Assembly: GCA_002412865.1 (NCBI GenBank)
Contig: DHVW01000008.1
Coordinates: 5,153-69,152, forward strand
DNA length: 64,000 bases
Reading direction: 5' to 3'
Source of the DNA: Sulfurovum sp. UBA5198
GTDB taxonomy: Bacteria > Campylobacterota > Campylobacteria > Campylobacterales > Sulfurovaceae
A model generated the notes under the pieces. It was not told where the DNA came from, searched no databases, and worked only from the letters and a program-made list of their open reading frames with translations. Positions 40,536 to 50,773 of the stretch are shown one piece after another. Each line of letters begins with the position of its first letter. The stretch's first letter is position 1. A program made the translations under genes and the position numbers.

Positions 40536-41038
40536 TTATCAGATACACCTAGCACGGTTACATATGATACGAATTCATCAGTAGCTTGTTCTAATACCCT
40601 TTTTATTGCCAATTGCTTCAATGTCGTTGACTGAAGTGAGCTGGTACTTGCACTATCATATGTGCTTGCAGTGATTTTTTTTGAATAACTCTTACCGTTT
40701 TTGTCGGTTAATGCAAAATCTATCGTTGCAATTGTTTTATAAGTAGTTGTATATCCATTTATGTCATATGCAAGTGGAATAAACTCTATATTTTTATATA
40801 TAGCTTTGATTTTATTTGTGGCCTCTTCTTTTGTACTTACCTTATGTCCAAATCTAGATACCACTATTCGTCTAAGTTCATCTGTTAAAAATGGTGCATT
40901 TTCTGGTTCTATTCTATCAATAGTAACCTCTACAAAAACAGGAGTATCAAAAACTTTTTTTGTATAATTTATTGAAGGTTGATAGCCACATCCTGCAAAC
41001 AACAATACAAATAAGCTGAGTGTGAGTTTTTTTAACAT
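40532..41038 (-). CDS. lptE: LPS-assembly lipoprotein LptE-like
   Basis: 168 residues. A lipoprotein signal ([13 protein letters not shown]) has the lipidated cysteine at 17, followed by GYQPS. The body is a two-layer alpha/beta type ([42 protein letters not shown]), which matches LptE (RlpB), the plug of the LptD channel. The sequence similarity is general, so the assignment leans on the lipobox, length, fold pattern and the leuS-lptE-folC order common in proteobacteria. Overlaps folC by 4 and leuS by 7 bases. Confidence 0.72.
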   Translation of the reverse strand: MLKKLTLSLFVLLFAGCGYQPSINYTKKVFDTPVFVEVTIDRIEPENAPFLTDELRRIVVSRFGHKVSTKEEATNKIKAIYKNIEFIPLAYDINGYTTTYKTIATIDFALTDKNGKSYSKKITASTYDSASTSSLQSTTLKQLAIKRVLEQATDEFVSYVTVLGVSDK

Positions 41039-43485
41039 GGCTTTACTACTAGATTGACTAATTTATTGGGCACAACAATCTCCTTTACAATGCTTATTCC
41101 TTCAAGCCATTTTGAAACACTATCTTTTGCCATAGCTATTATCACATCATTTTGTGTGCCTATTTCTACTTCTATTTCGCCTCTATTTTTACCATTAATC
41201 GAAATTCCGTATACTACACTATCTTCTATAAATACTTCGTCCACAACATCTTGTTTGGTTAAATTTTTAAGTCCAAAATATCTAGAACTTATCTCACAAC
41301 AAGCATGTGGAATTACAGGCTCAAGAATTGAGCTTAAAATCCAATATGCTTCACTCCATACTGCTCTATTGTTTTGAGTTTGAAGTGCATTAAGAGCTTC
41401 CATAACCCCTGCTATCATAGTGTTAAATGTATATCGTTCAGAGTATACATCATTTGCTCTTTGCAGGGCTTCATACACTTTTTTGCGTGCATATTTTTCT
41501 TCTTTTGAAAGTGAATTATGGTCAATAATAGGTTTTGTTTTGCACTCATTTACATTTTCACTTCGCTCAACAAATCTCTTTATAAATTTATATGCTCCAT
41601 CAACTGCACTATCATTCCACTCAAGCTCTTGAGTTGGAGGAGCTGCAAACAGTATAAATAATCTAGCAGTATCTGCACCATATTTGGCAATCAGGGCATC
41701 AGGATCTACTGTATTGCCTTTTGATTTACTCATTTTAGCACCGTCTTTTAGTACCATTCCTTGTGTTAACAGCTTATCAAATGGCTCATCAAATTCTATA
41801 TAGCCCAAATCCCTAAATACTTTTGTGAAAAATCTAGCATAAAGTAGATGTAAAACTGCGTGTTCGATGCCACCTATATAATGATCAACTCCCATCCAAT
41901 ATTTTATCTGCTCAGCAGAGAAAGCTTCATTTTCCCAATTTTGCTTTGATGCACAAAATCTTAGAAAGTACCAGCTAGACTCTACAAATGTATCCATTGT
42001 ATCAGTCTCACGAATGGCGTCAAGACCACATTTCGGACACTTGCAGTGTTTCCAAGTTGGGTGATTCTCCAGTGGATTTCCCTCTCCTGTTATCACAATA
42101 TCACTGGGCAATGCGATAGGTAAATTCTCTTTTTTCTCCATCACAATACCGCAGTTATCACAATGTACAAAAGGAATAGGAGCACCCCAATATCTCTGGC
42201 GACTTACACCCCAGTCTTTTAGTTTATAATTTGTAGTTTTTTTACCGATGTTATTTTTTTCAAAATATTCTATTACTTTTGCTTTGGCATCGTTTGAATT
42301 TAATCCATCAAATTCACCACTATCAAATAATACTCCAGCCTCTGTAAATGCTACGCTTAAATCTAGCTCACTGTCTTTTGGTTTTATGACTGCTTTTATA
42401 TCCAAATCATACTTTTTGGCAAAATCAAAATCTCTATCATCATGTGCAGGAACGGCCATCACAGCACCGCTTCCATAATCCATCAATACAAAATTAGCTA
42501 CCCAAACCGGTATGCTCTTTTTAGTCAATGGATGAATGACGCTAAGCCCTAATGAAACACCTGATTTTTCTTTTTGACGGTCAATAGAAGAGCTGTTTTT
42601 CATCTCTTTAATTTTAGCAATTGTATCATCATCAAGTAGAGCATTTTCGATCATATAAGAGACTATGTCATGCTCAGGAGCAAGAGCAGTATATGAAACA
42701 CCATAAATAGTATCAGCTCTTGTGGTAAATACATCAAAACTATCAAATTGTGAGTTTAGTTTTAACTTACTTGCATCATCAAACGATAAATCAAACGCTA
42801 AACCATTTGATTTGCCTATCCAATTCTCTTGCATAGTAAGAACTTGTTTTGGCCAACCGCCCTCAAGTGTCTTAAGATCATCAATCAGCTCATCAGCATA
42901 ATCAGTAATTTTAAAATAATATTGATTCATATCTTTTTTGACAACCTGAGTGCCACATCTCCAACATCCACCATCTACTACTTGCTCGTTAGCTAAAACT
43001 GTCAAGTCATGTGGACACCAATTAAGAAGACCTTTTTTACGATACAAAAGCCCTTTTTCATACATATCGATTATGAAACCTTGCTCAAATTTTGTATAAA
43101 GCTCGTCACTAGTTGCTAACTCTCGTTCTCTAGAAAATGAAAATCCTAGAGTTTTAAACTCTTTTTTCATATAATCGATATTTTCATAAGTCCAAGTTTT
43201 TGGGTGAGAGCCATTTTTGATAGCAGCATTTTCAGCAGGCATACCAAAGCTATCAAAGCCTATAGGGTGAAGTACATTAAAGCCTTGTTGACGATTATAT
43301 CTAGCAAATGCATCACTAATGGTATAGTTTCTAACATGCCCCATGTGCAATCGTCCACTTGGGAATGGAAACATACTTAGTATATATTTCTTAGGTAAAC
43401 TAAAATCATCACTTGGCTCAAAACTTTTATGCTCCAACCAATAATCTTGCCATTTCTTCTCTATAATGTGTGGTTCATAAACCAT
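41032..43485 (-). CDS. leuS: Leucyl-tRNA synthetase
   Basis: Class I synthetase of 817 residues. HIGH-like [15 protein letters not shown] is near residue 43. An editing domain (about 220-420) with [18 protein letters not shown] follows. The KMSKS loop is [13 protein letters not shown]. Zinc cysteines are seen in [21 protein letters not shown] and in HCDNC and CKCPKCG. The start [13 protein letters not shown] is preferred because GGAG lies five bases before it; an upstream ATG nine codons earlier lacks such a site. It leads the leuS-lptE-folC-csd1-ccmA-mfd-murA run. Confidence 0.97.
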   Translation of the reverse strand: MVYEPHIIEKKWQDYWLEHKSFEPSDDFSLPKKYILSMFPFPSGRLHMGHVRNYTISDAFARYNRQQGFNVLHPIGFDSFGMPAENAAIKNGSHPKTWTYENIDYMKKEFKTLGFSFSRERELATSDELYTKFEQGFIIDMYEKGLLYRKKGLLNWCPHDLTVLANEQVVDGGCWRCGTQVVKKDMNQYYFKITDYADELIDDLKTLEGGWPKQVLTMQENWIGKSNGLAFDLSFDDASKLKLNSQFDSFDVFTTRADTIYGVSYTALAPEHDIVSYMIENALLDDDTIAKIKEMKNSSSIDRQKEKSGVSLGLSVIHPLTKKSIPVWVANFVLMDYGSGAVMAVPAHDDRDFDFAKKYDLDIKAVIKPKDSELDLSVAFTEAGVLFDSGEFDGLNSNDAKAKVIEYFEKNNIGKKTTNYKLKDWGVSRQRYWGAPIPFVHCDNCGIVMEKKENLPIALPSDIVITGEGNPLENHPTWKHCKCPKCGLDAIRETDTMDTFVESSWYFLRFCASKQNWENEAFSAEQIKYWMGVDHYIGGIEHAVLHLLYARFFTKVFRDLGYIEFDEPFDKLLTQGMVLKDGAKMSKSKGNTVDPDALIAKYGADTARLFILFAAPPTQELEWNDSAVDGAYKFIKRFVERSENVNECKTKPIIDHNSLSKEEKYARKKVYEALQRANDVYSERYTFNTMIAGVMEALNALQTQNNRAVWSEAYWILSSILEPVIPHACCEISSRYFGLKNLTKQDVVDEVFIEDSVVYGISINGKNRGEIEVEIGTQNDVIIAMAKDSVSKWLEGISIVKEIVVPNKLVNLVVKPC

Positions 43486-43576
43486 TTGCACTCCAAACTT
43501 GTAATTAACCAATTATACCAAAGTACCTTTAAAGCGGTGGTTTTACATACTATTTTGTCTGTTTTGGTAAATATGA

Positions 43577-43582
43577 TATAAT
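43577..43582 (+). promoter_or_regulatory. Likely -10 box for smpB
   Basis: TATAAT twenty bases before the smpB start, after TGGTAAATATGA; the upstream region TTTTGTCTGTTTTGG is T-rich as usual for this group. Confidence 0.5.
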
Positions 43583-43602
43583 TTCAAAAAAGAAGAAACA
43601 CA

Positions 43603-44064
43603 ATGGCGATGAATTTAATAGCTCAAAATAAAAAAGCCCGTCATGATTATGAGATAATACAAACATTTGAGACGGGCATAGTTCTTGCAGGTAGTGAAGT
43701 AAAAGCACTTAGGGCAAAAAGAGCGAATTTAAAAGACTCATATTGTAGATTTATAAAAAATGAGCTATTTTTGATAAATGCACATATTACGCATTTAGAG
43801 ACAACCTATATGCACTTTACGGCTGATACTAAAACACCTAGAAAGCTACTTCTTCACCGTAAAGAGCTTAATAAAATGTTCTTGCAATCCACAAGAGATG
43901 GGCTAACAATAGTTCCACTAATGATATATTTTAATGAGAGAAATAAAGTAAAGCTATCAATAGCCTTAGCAAAAGGCAAAAAGCTATTTGATAAAAGAGC
44001 AGATTCAAAAGGCAAAACGCTTGACCGCGAAGCCGCTCAATCTATCAAAGATAGTCAAAGATAA
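43603..44064 (+). CDS. smpB: SsrA-binding protein SmpB
   Basis: Partner of tmRNA in rescue of stalled ribosomes. 153 residues. NKKARHDYEIIQTFETGIVLAGSEVKALR is the family N-terminus. LINAHITHLE, RKLLLHRKELNKM and IVPLMIYFNERNKVKLSIALAKGKKLFDKR follow. The C-terminal basic tail that mimics codon pairing is present (SKGKTLDREAAQSIK). The tmRNA gene itself was not found in the window. Confidence 0.96.
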   Translation: MAMNLIAQNKKARHDYEIIQTFETGIVLAGSEVKALRAKRANLKDSYCRFIKNELFLINAHITHLETTYMHFTADTKTPRKLLLHRKELNKMFLQSTRDGLTIVPLMIYFNERNKVKLSIALAKGKKLFDKRADSKGKTLDREAAQSIKDSQR

Positions 44065-44067
44065 ATA

Positions 44068-44298
44068 TTATATGGCTTTTTTAGCCTCGACAAGTGCTGC
44101 TATAACATCATCTATATTGGCTTTTGGGATATGCACTTTCCAATCTGGCTCATCAGCGTTACTTTTGAGTGAAATACCTATACTTACTACTGTTTCACTA
44201 CCTGCACCATACGGCTCTTCTATGTAACCTATTGTTATTCTTCCATCTTTTGTTCCATCTAGGATTAGCTCTTTTATTGGTTTTATTGCGTGACTCAT
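44068..44298 (-). CDS. Conserved-looking hypothetical protein (76 aa)
   Basis: 76 residues, not recognised. It reads as an alternating beta protein (ELILDGTKDGRITIGYIEE, ETVVSIGISLKSN, DWKVHIPKANID) ending in a helix (DDVIAALVEAKKAI). The strand-strand-helix end recalls small single-strand DNA/RNA binding folds such as PC4-like coactivators, but key residues cannot be checked. AAGGATACACT before the ATG gives a fair ribosome site. Convergent with smpB, three bases apart. No membrane segment or cysteine. Confidence 0.65.
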   Translation of the reverse strand: MSHAIKPIKELILDGTKDGRITIGYIEEPYGAGSETVVSIGISLKSNADEPDWKVHIPKANIDDVIAALVEAKKAI

Positions 44299-44381
44299 AG
44301 TGTATCCTTATATTAATTTATAAACTTATTATAGCACTATTTTTAATCTTTACTTGAAAAATTTTCAAATAAATATAAGAG

Positions 44382-45332
44382 TTATTTTTTCTTTAACAGT
44401 ATATTTATTTTAGCTTGATTTCGTAGCCACTCTTTCTGCTCAATAGCAGGAAAACCACCATAGACTTTCCCGCCTTCAAGCGATTTGGTAACACCACTAT
44501 TTCCTGCAATCTGGGCAAAATCACCTATGGTCAAATGACCAGAAGTCGCACTTTTACCACCCATTACCACATTTCGACCTAATGTCGTGGAACCCGCAAG
44601 ACCAGATTGTGAAACCAAAATAGAATTAATACCAATATCACAATTATGTCCAATTTGAATCAGATTATCAAGCTTTACACCTTTGCGAATATAAGTACTA
44701 CCAAATACAGCTCTATCGATGGTGCAATTTGAGCCTATCTCAACGCTATCTTCTATGACTGCATTTCCATTTTGATATATTTTGATATGTTCGCCTGTTT
44801 TTGTATGAGCAAATCCAAAGCCATCACTTCCAATAACAGAACCACTATGAATAATGCACGAAGAGCCTATAACAGAGTGATGATAAATTGTAACATTTGG
44901 ATTTATAATTGTATCGTTTCCAATGGCGACATTATCCCCAATATACGCTCCAGCCATAATTGTCACATTATTACCAAGCACAACACCTTCTCCAAAATTT
45001 GCTTTTATAGATACATTACAATTTATGCCTATTGTAGGTACTCCATCTATGGCGGTTAATTTATGAGCAAAAAACTTTGAAGCAAGTGCCAGTTTAAGAT
45101 ATGGCTCATCTGTAATTAATGCGATACAACCATCTGGCAATAAATCAGCATATTTCGCTTCTATAAGTACGGCCACTGCTTTTGTAAGTGCTAATTCATG
45201 CTTGTATTTATCACTATTAAAAAAGCTAAGCTGTGAACTATTTGCTTCATTTAGAGTGTGAATGGCTGTTATTTCCCTATCAACTCCATTAAACTCAATA
45301 TCAATCTCTTTGCAAATTTCACTTAAAAGCAT
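44382..45332 (-). CDS. lpxD: UDP-3-O-acylglucosamine N-acyltransferase
   Basis: Third step of lipid A synthesis. 316 residues. An N-terminal uridine-binding domain ([23 protein letters not shown]) precedes a left-handed beta-helix of hexapeptide repeats from about 100 to 290 (for example [20 protein letters not shown]). The catalytic His region is [19 protein letters not shown], with [12 protein letters not shown] following. A C-terminal helix ends the protein ([17 protein letters not shown]). Two bases after ilvH, an odd neighbour that suggests a mixed operon. Confidence 0.95.
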   Translation of the reverse strand: MLLSEICKEIDIEFNGVDREITAIHTLNEANSSQLSFFNSDKYKHELALTKAVAVLIEAKYADLLPDGCIALITDEPYLKLALASKFFAHKLTAIDGVPTIGINCNVSIKANFGEGVVLGNNVTIMAGAYIGDNVAIGNDTIINPNVTIYHHSVIGSSCIIHSGSVIGSDGFGFAHTKTGEHIKIYQNGNAVIEDSVEIGSNCTIDRAVFGSTYIRKGVKLDNLIQIGHNCDIGINSILVSQSGLAGSTTLGRNVVMGGKSATSGHLTIGDFAQIAGNSGVTKSLEGGKVYGGFPAIEQKEWLRNQAKINILLKKK

Positions 45333-45334
45333 TC

Positions 45335-45805
45335 TTATCTCTCGATGGCCACAACACCACCCCTAACAATCTCTAGTGGATTGTATCTACTACACGCATC
45401 TAGAAAATTTTCTACACGCTTTGGCTCATCTGCTACCATGCCTATGATATTATTCTCACCTGCATGTACAATATTTCCATTATATGTACTGCACAAGGCT
45501 TGAATATCAGAAATATGTTCAGCAGATGGAAATTTGACTAACACCATCTCTTTTTCTACCATCTCTTCATGTTCTATTACTTTTAGAGTTGGTATTAGTT
45601 TATTTAGTTGCTTTGTTATTTGTTCTATTACTCTTTGACTACCATTAGTAACCACAGTAAGTCTTGAAAAATCACTCTTTGGTATTGGTGCTACTGTTAA
45701 TGACTCTATATTGTATCCACGGCCAGCGAATAATCCTGCAACTCTAGCCAAAACCGAGCTTTCATTTATTACGATTACTGATATTACTCTTCTTACACTA
45801 TCCAT
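45335..45805 (-). CDS. ilvH: Acetolactate synthase small subunit
   Basis: Regulatory subunit for valine feedback control. 156 residues: an N-terminal ACT domain ([27 protein letters not shown]) and a C-terminal half ([20 protein letters not shown]). The ATG two codons downstream of a possible TTG was chosen because AAGGAG lies eight bases before it and only two before the TTG. It follows the large subunit with a 2-base gap. Confidence 0.94.
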   Translation of the reverse strand: MDSVRRVISVIVINESSVLARVAGLFAGRGYNIESLTVAPIPKSDFSRLTVVTNGSQRVIEQITKQLNKLIPTLKVIEHEEMVEKEMVLVKFPSAEHISDIQALCSTYNGNIVHAGENNIIGMVADEPKRVENFLDACSRYNPLEIVRGGVVAIER

Positions 45806-45807
45806 TA

Positions 45808-47502
45808 TCAATACTCCTTGTGTTCTAAAAGCATATTATACAAAGCTCCACCAGCAGGAACCATTGGCAATACATTTTCTAGCCTATTAACAGCAACATT
45901 CATAAAGCATACTTTATTTTGTTTTATAGCATCAGCTAGTGCATCATCAAACTCTTTTTTGGTAGTCACATCATACCCTATGCCACCACACGCTTCAGCT
46001 AACATCTTAAAGTTAGGTTGAAAACTCAAATCAGTTGAGCTATATCTTTTTTCGTAAAAGAATGTCTGCCACTGTCGCACCATTCCCAAAAAGTGATTAT
46101 TAAGTATCACATTTATAACTGGTATCTCATATTCAGCAGCCGTCACAAGCTCTTGCATATTCATAAGTATTGAGCCATCACCAGTGATATTAATAACCGT
46201 TTTATCAGGACAACCTCTTTTAGCTCCAATAGCGGCAGGAAAACCAAAGCCCATCGTGCCTAAACCTCCAGAATTTATCCACTGCCTTGGTCTATCAAAT
46301 GGATAAAATTGTGCTGCCCACATCTGGTGCTGTCCAACATCTGAAGTGATAATAGCTTGCTCACCCAAAGTTTGACCAATTCTCTCTATAACCCATTGAG
46401 GCTTTAGCACTTCATCACTGTCTTCATAACTAAGTGGGTGTAGCTCATTGTATCTATTTAAAATATCTCTCCAAGCTTGATAGCGAGAAGTATCTACGCT
46501 ATCCTCAATAAGCTCAATCATTTTAGCCACAACTTCAGCTGTGTCACCAACTATTGGATAATCAACATCTACAAGTTTTCCTATATTAGCTGGATCAATA
46601 TCAACATGAATTATCTTGGCATACTTTGCAAATTCGCTTAATTTTCCTGTAACCCTATCATCAAACCTAGCACCCAATGAAATTACCAAATCAGTCTCAC
46701 TCATCGCCATATTTGATGAGTAATTACCATGCATTCCAAGCATACCTAAAAGTAGTGGATTATCATGTCCCATTACTCCCCTAGCCATAAGTGTTTCAAC
46801 TGTTGGTATTTGAGCCATATTGGCTAATTTACGCACCAACTCTCCAGCATTTCCAAGTACAACTCCACCGCCTATATACAAAAGTGGCTTCTTGGCTGCA
46901 ACTATGGCGTCAACAGCTTTTTTAATCTGTCTCTCATTGCCTTTATGGTTTGGTTTATATGTTGGCATATTTACTTCAGTTGGATAAATGAATTCTCCAA
47001 TTTCAGCTGTGATATCTTTTGGAACATCAACTAAAACTGGTCCTGGTCTACCACTTCTAGCTATATAAAATGCCTCTTTCATAATTCTAGGCAAATCTTC
47101 AAGTTTATCAACTAAATAATTATGTTTCGTACACGGTCTAGAAATTCCTACTGCATCTATCTCTTGAAATCCATCTGTACCTATGAGAGAGAGTGGCACT
47201 TGACCTGAGATGACGACCATAGGAATTGAATCCATATACGCAGTTGCTAGACCTGTAACAGCGTTTGTAAAACCAGGTCCACTTGTGACCATCGCTACTC
47301 CAACTTTACCAGTAGCTCTAGCATATCCATCAGCAGCGTGGACTGACGCTTGTTCGTGACGATTGAGTATATGCTCAAATCCTGTTTGTTTATAAATAGC
47401 GTCATATACATTCATAATAGCTCCACCAGGGTAACCAAATACGGTTGTAACACCTTCTGCTATTATCGCCTCGCACACCATTTGTGCTCCACTCATTTTC
47501 AT
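45808..47502 (-). CDS. ilvB: Acetolactate synthase large subunit
   Basis: TPP- and FAD-dependent enzyme that starts branched-chain amino-acid synthesis. 564 residues in the usual three domains. GVTTVFGYPGGAIMNVYDAI and the catalytic glutamate in LNRHEQASVHAADGYARATGK are near the N-terminus. The FAD/middle domain has LLGMLGMHGNYSSNMAM, and the TPP motif is NITGDGSILMNMQEL...VILNNHFLGMV. GGAGAG precedes the ATG. With ilvH it forms an operon; lpxD may be cotranscribed. Confidence 0.96.
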   Translation of the reverse strand: MKMSGAQMVCEAIIAEGVTTVFGYPGGAIMNVYDAIYKQTGFEHILNRHEQASVHAADGYARATGKVGVAMVTSGPGFTNAVTGLATAYMDSIPMVVISGQVPLSLIGTDGFQEIDAVGISRPCTKHNYLVDKLEDLPRIMKEAFYIARSGRPGPVLVDVPKDITAEIGEFIYPTEVNMPTYKPNHKGNERQIKKAVDAIVAAKKPLLYIGGGVVLGNAGELVRKLANMAQIPTVETLMARGVMGHDNPLLLGMLGMHGNYSSNMAMSETDLVISLGARFDDRVTGKLSEFAKYAKIIHVDIDPANIGKLVDVDYPIVGDTAEVVAKMIELIEDSVDTSRYQAWRDILNRYNELHPLSYEDSDEVLKPQWVIERIGQTLGEQAIITSDVGQHQMWAAQFYPFDRPRQWINSGGLGTMGFGFPAAIGAKRGCPDKTVINITGDGSILMNMQELVTAAEYEIPVINVILNNHFLGMVRQWQTFFYEKRYSSTDLSFQPNFKMLAEACGGIGYDVTTKKEFDDALADAIKQNKVCFMNVAVNRLENVLPMVPAGGALYNMLLEHKEY

Positions 47503-47667
47503 GATAATCTCTCCGTAATCGTACTTTTAATTGATTATAGCAAAAAAAGTTTAGAAATTGTTTTATTCGTCGACAATGCTTGATGTAAATCGATAATTTC
47601 TGATTTATAATTTTTATATAATCAAGGCGAAACTTTAAAGGTAGTAGTCAAGCTACGCAGAGAAATT
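47503..47667. other. Intergenic region between ilvB and the short ppx gene
   Basis: 165 bases without a gene. It includes the ilvB promoter side and a patch (about 47620-47675) of higher-complexity sequence, AAGGCGAAACTTTAAAGG followed by TAGTAGTCAAGCTACGC, ending at the ppx stop. GTAG-TCAAG-CTAC could fold into a small hairpin. It looks like a dispersed-repeat or terminator remnant; nothing more can be supported. Confidence 0.35.
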
Positions 47668-48579
47668 TTAACGATGAGTATGTGAAAATTTGGTGCATCC
47701 AGCAATTGCAACACCTTCACGAAGTCCATCATCTACTACAATGCATTCACTAAATCCCAAAATTTTTATTATTTCGCCAAACAAAATGATGCCCGTGGCT
47801 ATTAAATCGCTTCTGCCAACACCCACGCTTCTAAATCGCTTCTCTTCACTCATATTTAATAAATTTTCTAGTTCATTTTGGATTTCAAGCTGATTTAGTG
47901 ATACTCCGTTTATAAGTTTAGTGTCATAACTCTCATAATCAAGACCAATTTTCATCGCCGCAATCGTGGTTGGAGTTCCTGCTGTGGCTACTAATATGTC
48001 CATATTTTTATTTGTTTTAGCGACGAAATCTTGGATGTCCGCTAGTCTGCTAAGGATATTTGATTGTAAGAACTCTAATGTGCTAAACTCCTCAGCTAGA
48101 GTCACAATGCCAATGGGGAAACTTTGAGCTGTAATTTCGCTACCATTCACAAAAGCGATTTCAGTAGAAGCTCCACCAATATCTATCATCGCAAATCCAT
48201 TTTTTGGTTTTATATTTAAAATATTTAGCCGATTTACTACTGCATCAATTGTTAACTCAGCCTCTATATCCCCATCAATTATCTCAAATATCACACCTGT
48301 TTTTATCTCTATTTCATCTAAAATTTCTTTTGCATTAGTTGCAACCCTCATCGCTTGGGTCGTGACTGCTTTAACCTTGTCACTACTAAAGTCAATATCT
48401 TTTTTTGCTTCATTAATTGCATCTATTATGCGAATTTTGGCTTCATCACAAACAGTGCCAGTATGTACTAATTTTTCAGCTGTTCTGACTATCTTTTGAT
48501 ACTCATACAAAACCTCTTTTGTTTTACAATCCACTTGCAAAAATCTAATAGTATTTGAGCCTAAATCAATGGCAATCAT
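47668..48579 (-). CDS. Ppx/GppA phosphatase, short form
   Basis: 303 residues with only the two ASKHA domains: MIAIDLGSNTIRFLQVD, TQAMRVATNAKEILDEIE, the catalytic glutamate region IDGDIEAELTIDAV, GFAMIDIGGASTEIAFVNG and VATAGTPTTIAAMKIGL. There is no C-terminal HD-like domain, unlike the longer paralogue in this window. Such short forms in Campylobacter are linked to pppGpp or polyphosphate metabolism; substrate is not deducible here. Starts in the ilvA stop (TAATG), so it is coupled to ilvA. Confidence 0.9.
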   Translation of the reverse strand: MIAIDLGSNTIRFLQVDCKTKEVLYEYQKIVRTAEKLVHTGTVCDEAKIRIIDAINEAKKDIDFSSDKVKAVTTQAMRVATNAKEILDEIEIKTGVIFEIIDGDIEAELTIDAVVNRLNILNIKPKNGFAMIDIGGASTEIAFVNGSEITAQSFPIGIVTLAEEFSTLEFLQSNILSRLADIQDFVAKTNKNMDILVATAGTPTTIAAMKIGLDYESYDTKLINGVSLNQLEIQNELENLLNMSEEKRFRSVGVGRSDLIATGIILFGEIIKILGFSECIVVDDGLREGVAIAGCTKFSHTHR

Positions 48580-49787
48580 TAGCTATTTTCGCTAAAACTA
48601 AATCCATCTGTCCTTAGTCTATCTCGTATTTCTGCCTGATGAGCCTCGCCTTTTGTCTCAATAGCCACAGAGACATGAGCCTCACCGAATTCCAAGTCTA
48701 TGGATGTTCTATCGTACCCTATATGTACGATATTTGCTCCAACACTTCTAAGTATCTCCGTAAATCTCATCAATGAGCCAGGTTTATCCATCAGAGTCAC
48801 CATTAGCTTCATTTTCCTAGCACTCTTTGTTAGTCCTTTTTCGATGATAAGCGAAAGCATAGTGACATCTATATTTCCACCACTTACGACTACTCCTACT
48901 TTTGAACCTTTTGGCAGTGCTAATTTATTATGCATCAAAGCAGCTACTCCAACCGCCCCTGCTCCCTCTACTAATAGCTTTTGTTTTTCTAATAACACCA
49001 AAATCGCACTTGCTATCTCATCTTCTCCCACAAGCACTATTTCATCGACAAATTTCAAAATATACTCTAAAGTTACAGGTGATGTGTCCCTAACAGCAAT
49101 ACCATCAGCAATAGTTCGCACGCTAGTTGAGTCAATGGCAGTTTTGGCATCATAAGACTCCTTCATAGCTGGAGCCCCCTCTGCTGCTACGCCTATGATA
49201 CGGATATTTGGGTTTAGTGCTTTTGCTGCTATGGCAACACCAGATATAAGCCCTCCACCACCAATAGGCACCACAAAGACATCAATATCATTAACCTCTT
49301 CTAGGATTTCTAATGCAATAGTGCCTTGACCGCTCATTACCTCATCATCTGCAAATGGGTGGACGAAACTCAGATTTTCACTAGTTGAAAGCTCCATAGC
49401 ATGAGCATATGCCTCATCATAATTAGCCCCATGCAATACGACTTTAGCACCAAAATCTCTCACGCCTTGCACTTTGACAAGTGGAGTAGACTCCGGCATC
49501 ACAATAGTCGCTTTAAGACCAAAATGAGATGCACTAAATGCCACTCCTTGTGCGTGATTTCCTGCACTCGCAGCTACTATTCCACCTATATTACTTTCTG
49601 CTAATATTGCTATTTTATTAAATGCTCCACGAAGCTTAAACGAACCAGTTCGTTGCAAGTTTTCTTTTTTTAGATAAATATCATGACCACATAAGCTACT
49701 GATAAATGGTGCGAAAGAGAGTGGTGTTACGAATGCAACCTCGCTGATTCTCTTTTGTGCCTCTTTTATTGTGGTCAAATCCAGCAT
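48579..49787 (-). CDS. ilvA: Threonine ammonia-lyase (threonine dehydratase)
   Basis: PLP enzyme that makes 2-oxobutanoate for isoleucine. 402 residues. The PLP lysine is K51 in QRTGSFKLRGA. SAGNHAQGVAFSA and the glycine loop VPIGGGGLISGVAIAAK follow. A single C-terminal ACT domain lies from about 325 (KLMVTLMDKPGSLMRFTEIL). The 402-residue, one-ACT layout fits the shorter class, usually with weak or no isoleucine inhibition, so a partly catabolic role is possible. Overlaps the short ppx by one base. Confidence 0.93.
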   Translation of the reverse strand: MLDLTTIKEAQKRISEVAFVTPLSFAPFISSLCGHDIYLKKENLQRTGSFKLRGAFNKIAILAESNIGGIVAASAGNHAQGVAFSASHFGLKATIVMPESTPLVKVQGVRDFGAKVVLHGANYDEAYAHAMELSTSENLSFVHPFADDEVMSGQGTIALEILEEVNDIDVFVVPIGGGGLISGVAIAAKALNPNIRIIGVAAEGAPAMKESYDAKTAIDSTSVRTIADGIAVRDTSPVTLEYILKFVDEIVLVGEDEIASAILVLLEKQKLLVEGAGAVGVAALMHNKLALPKGSKVGVVVSGGNIDVTMLSLIIEKGLTKSARKMKLMVTLMDKPGSLMRFTEILRSVGANIVHIGYDRTSIDLEFGEAHVSVAIETKGEAHQAEIRDRLRTDGFSFSENS

Positions 49788-49867
49788 TTATCTCTCCTAG
49801 TGCAATTATTTGATACAATTATATCCTAAACTATATAAACAAGATAAAACAAAAAAAGGAAACAACA

Positions 49868-50296
49868 ATGGAGTGCGAATTCCCAACAGTAAATACAAAC
49901 AAAGATGAGATAAAAGAGATATTTCAAAAAACTAAAACAATAGCTGTAATCGGCTGTTCTCCTGATGAGAGTAAAGCTAGTAATATGGTAGCAGCGTATC
50001 TCAAAAATGCAGGATACAAGATGATACCAGTCTATCCAAAAGAAGATATTATCCTTGGAGAAAAAGTATACAGAAGCCTTAGTGAAATCCCATGCAAGGT
50101 GGATATGGTAAATATATTCCGCAAACCAGATGTAATTGCACAAGTGATTGATGAGTGTATTGCTAGAGGTGATATTGATTGTGTCTGGACTCAATTAGGT
50201 TTAGTTAACAATGAGGCTGCTGCCAAAGCTAAAGAGTGTGGTATGAAAGTGGTGCAAAATCACTGCACAAAGATAGAGCATAAAAGATTATTCTAA
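49868..50296 (+). CDS. CoA-binding-domain protein (YccU type)
   Basis: 142 residues with the CoA-binding Rossmann fold: KTIAVIGCSPDESKASNMVAAYL, a middle GYKMIPVYPKEDIILGEKVY, then VDMVNIFRKPDVIAQVIDECI and CVWTQLGLVNNEAAAKAKECG. Close to YccU-type small proteins of unknown role. GGAAACAAC before the ATG is a fair ribosome site. It ends next to the displaced rsuA 3' fragment, which marks the outer edge of the ter island. Confidence 0.87.
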   Translation: MECEFPTVNTNKDEIKEIFQKTKTIAVIGCSPDESKASNMVAAYLKNAGYKMIPVYPKEDIILGEKVYRSLSEIPCKVDMVNIFRKPDVIAQVIDECIARGDIDCVWTQLGLVNNEAAAKAKECGMKVVQNHCTKIEHKRLF

Positions 50297-50305
50297 CTAA
50301 AAGAT

Positions 50306-50608
50306 TTAGTCTAAATATCTCCACTCTCCACTTTTAAGCTCACTTGGAATCGTATGCTCTCCTACGCTTATTCTTCTGAGTTTTTCTACTCTATTACCAG
50401 CTGCTGATATCATGCGTTTTACCTGATGATATTTACCCTCACTGATGGAAAGTTCTATCTCATGCGTTGATTTACAAATTAAACCGCTTATTATAATCAC
50501 AGGTATCGCAACATATGTTAAATAAACACCAACATACGGAACAGAAACAAGTGTTACGATGTACAGAATCAATGTTGACCAAAAAATAAATTCTATTTTA
50601 TCTGCCAT
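50306..50608 (-). pseudogene. Truncated membrane protein fused to a duplicate rsuA 3' end
   Basis: A chimera of 100 codons. The first ~45 (MADKIEFIFWSTLILYIVTL, VSVPYVGVYLTYVAIPVIII) form two hydrophobic segments of an unrecognised small membrane protein. From KSTHEIELSISEGKYHQVKR onward it is nearly identical to the C-terminus of the pseudouridine synthase encoded at the other end of the island. The joint is the island boundary. It continues the terC operon (53-aa gene 3 bases upstream) but is unlikely to be functional as a synthase. Confidence 0.8.
50343..50475. repeat. rsuA 3'-end direct repeat, left copy
   Basis: 133 bases aligned without gaps to 54332-54464, both in the same orientation, differing at roughly one base in ten by eye while the encoded peptide is almost unchanged. 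The two copies bracket the ter genes and BrnTA, as attachment-like ends of an insertion at a gene 3' end would. Confidence 0.8.
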
Positions 50609-50611
50609 AAT

Positions 50612-50773
50612 TTATTCTCTCGAATATTCTAAATAAGTGAGCATTGGCAACCACCACCAAGCAAAAAATATCCAACCAATAGGATTTGTGCCTGTTAATA
50701 AAATACTAACGACCCACACTATTATTCTTTGTTTTTTATTGATATTGTAATACCAATTTTTTAGTTTAATCAT
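50612..50773 (-). CDS. Small membrane protein (53 aa) downstream of the TerC-like gene
   Basis: MIKLKNWYYN...LTYLEYSRE, 53 residues: a basic N-terminus, then a Trp-rich hydrophobic core (IIVWVVSILL, GWIFFAWWWLPML). It starts inside the end of the terC-like gene (8-base overlap), which supports coupled translation. No family recognised; probably a one- or two-pass inner-membrane peptide belonging to the ter island. Confidence 0.5.
   Translation of the reverse strand: MIKLKNWYYNINKKQRIIVWVVSILLTGTNPIGWIFFAWWWLPMLTYLEYSRE

Noticed and set aside
50306..50608. A genuine 100-aa membrane protein
   Set aside because: The second half is nearly identical to the C-terminus of the pseudouridine synthase at the other island end, so it is a junction chimera.
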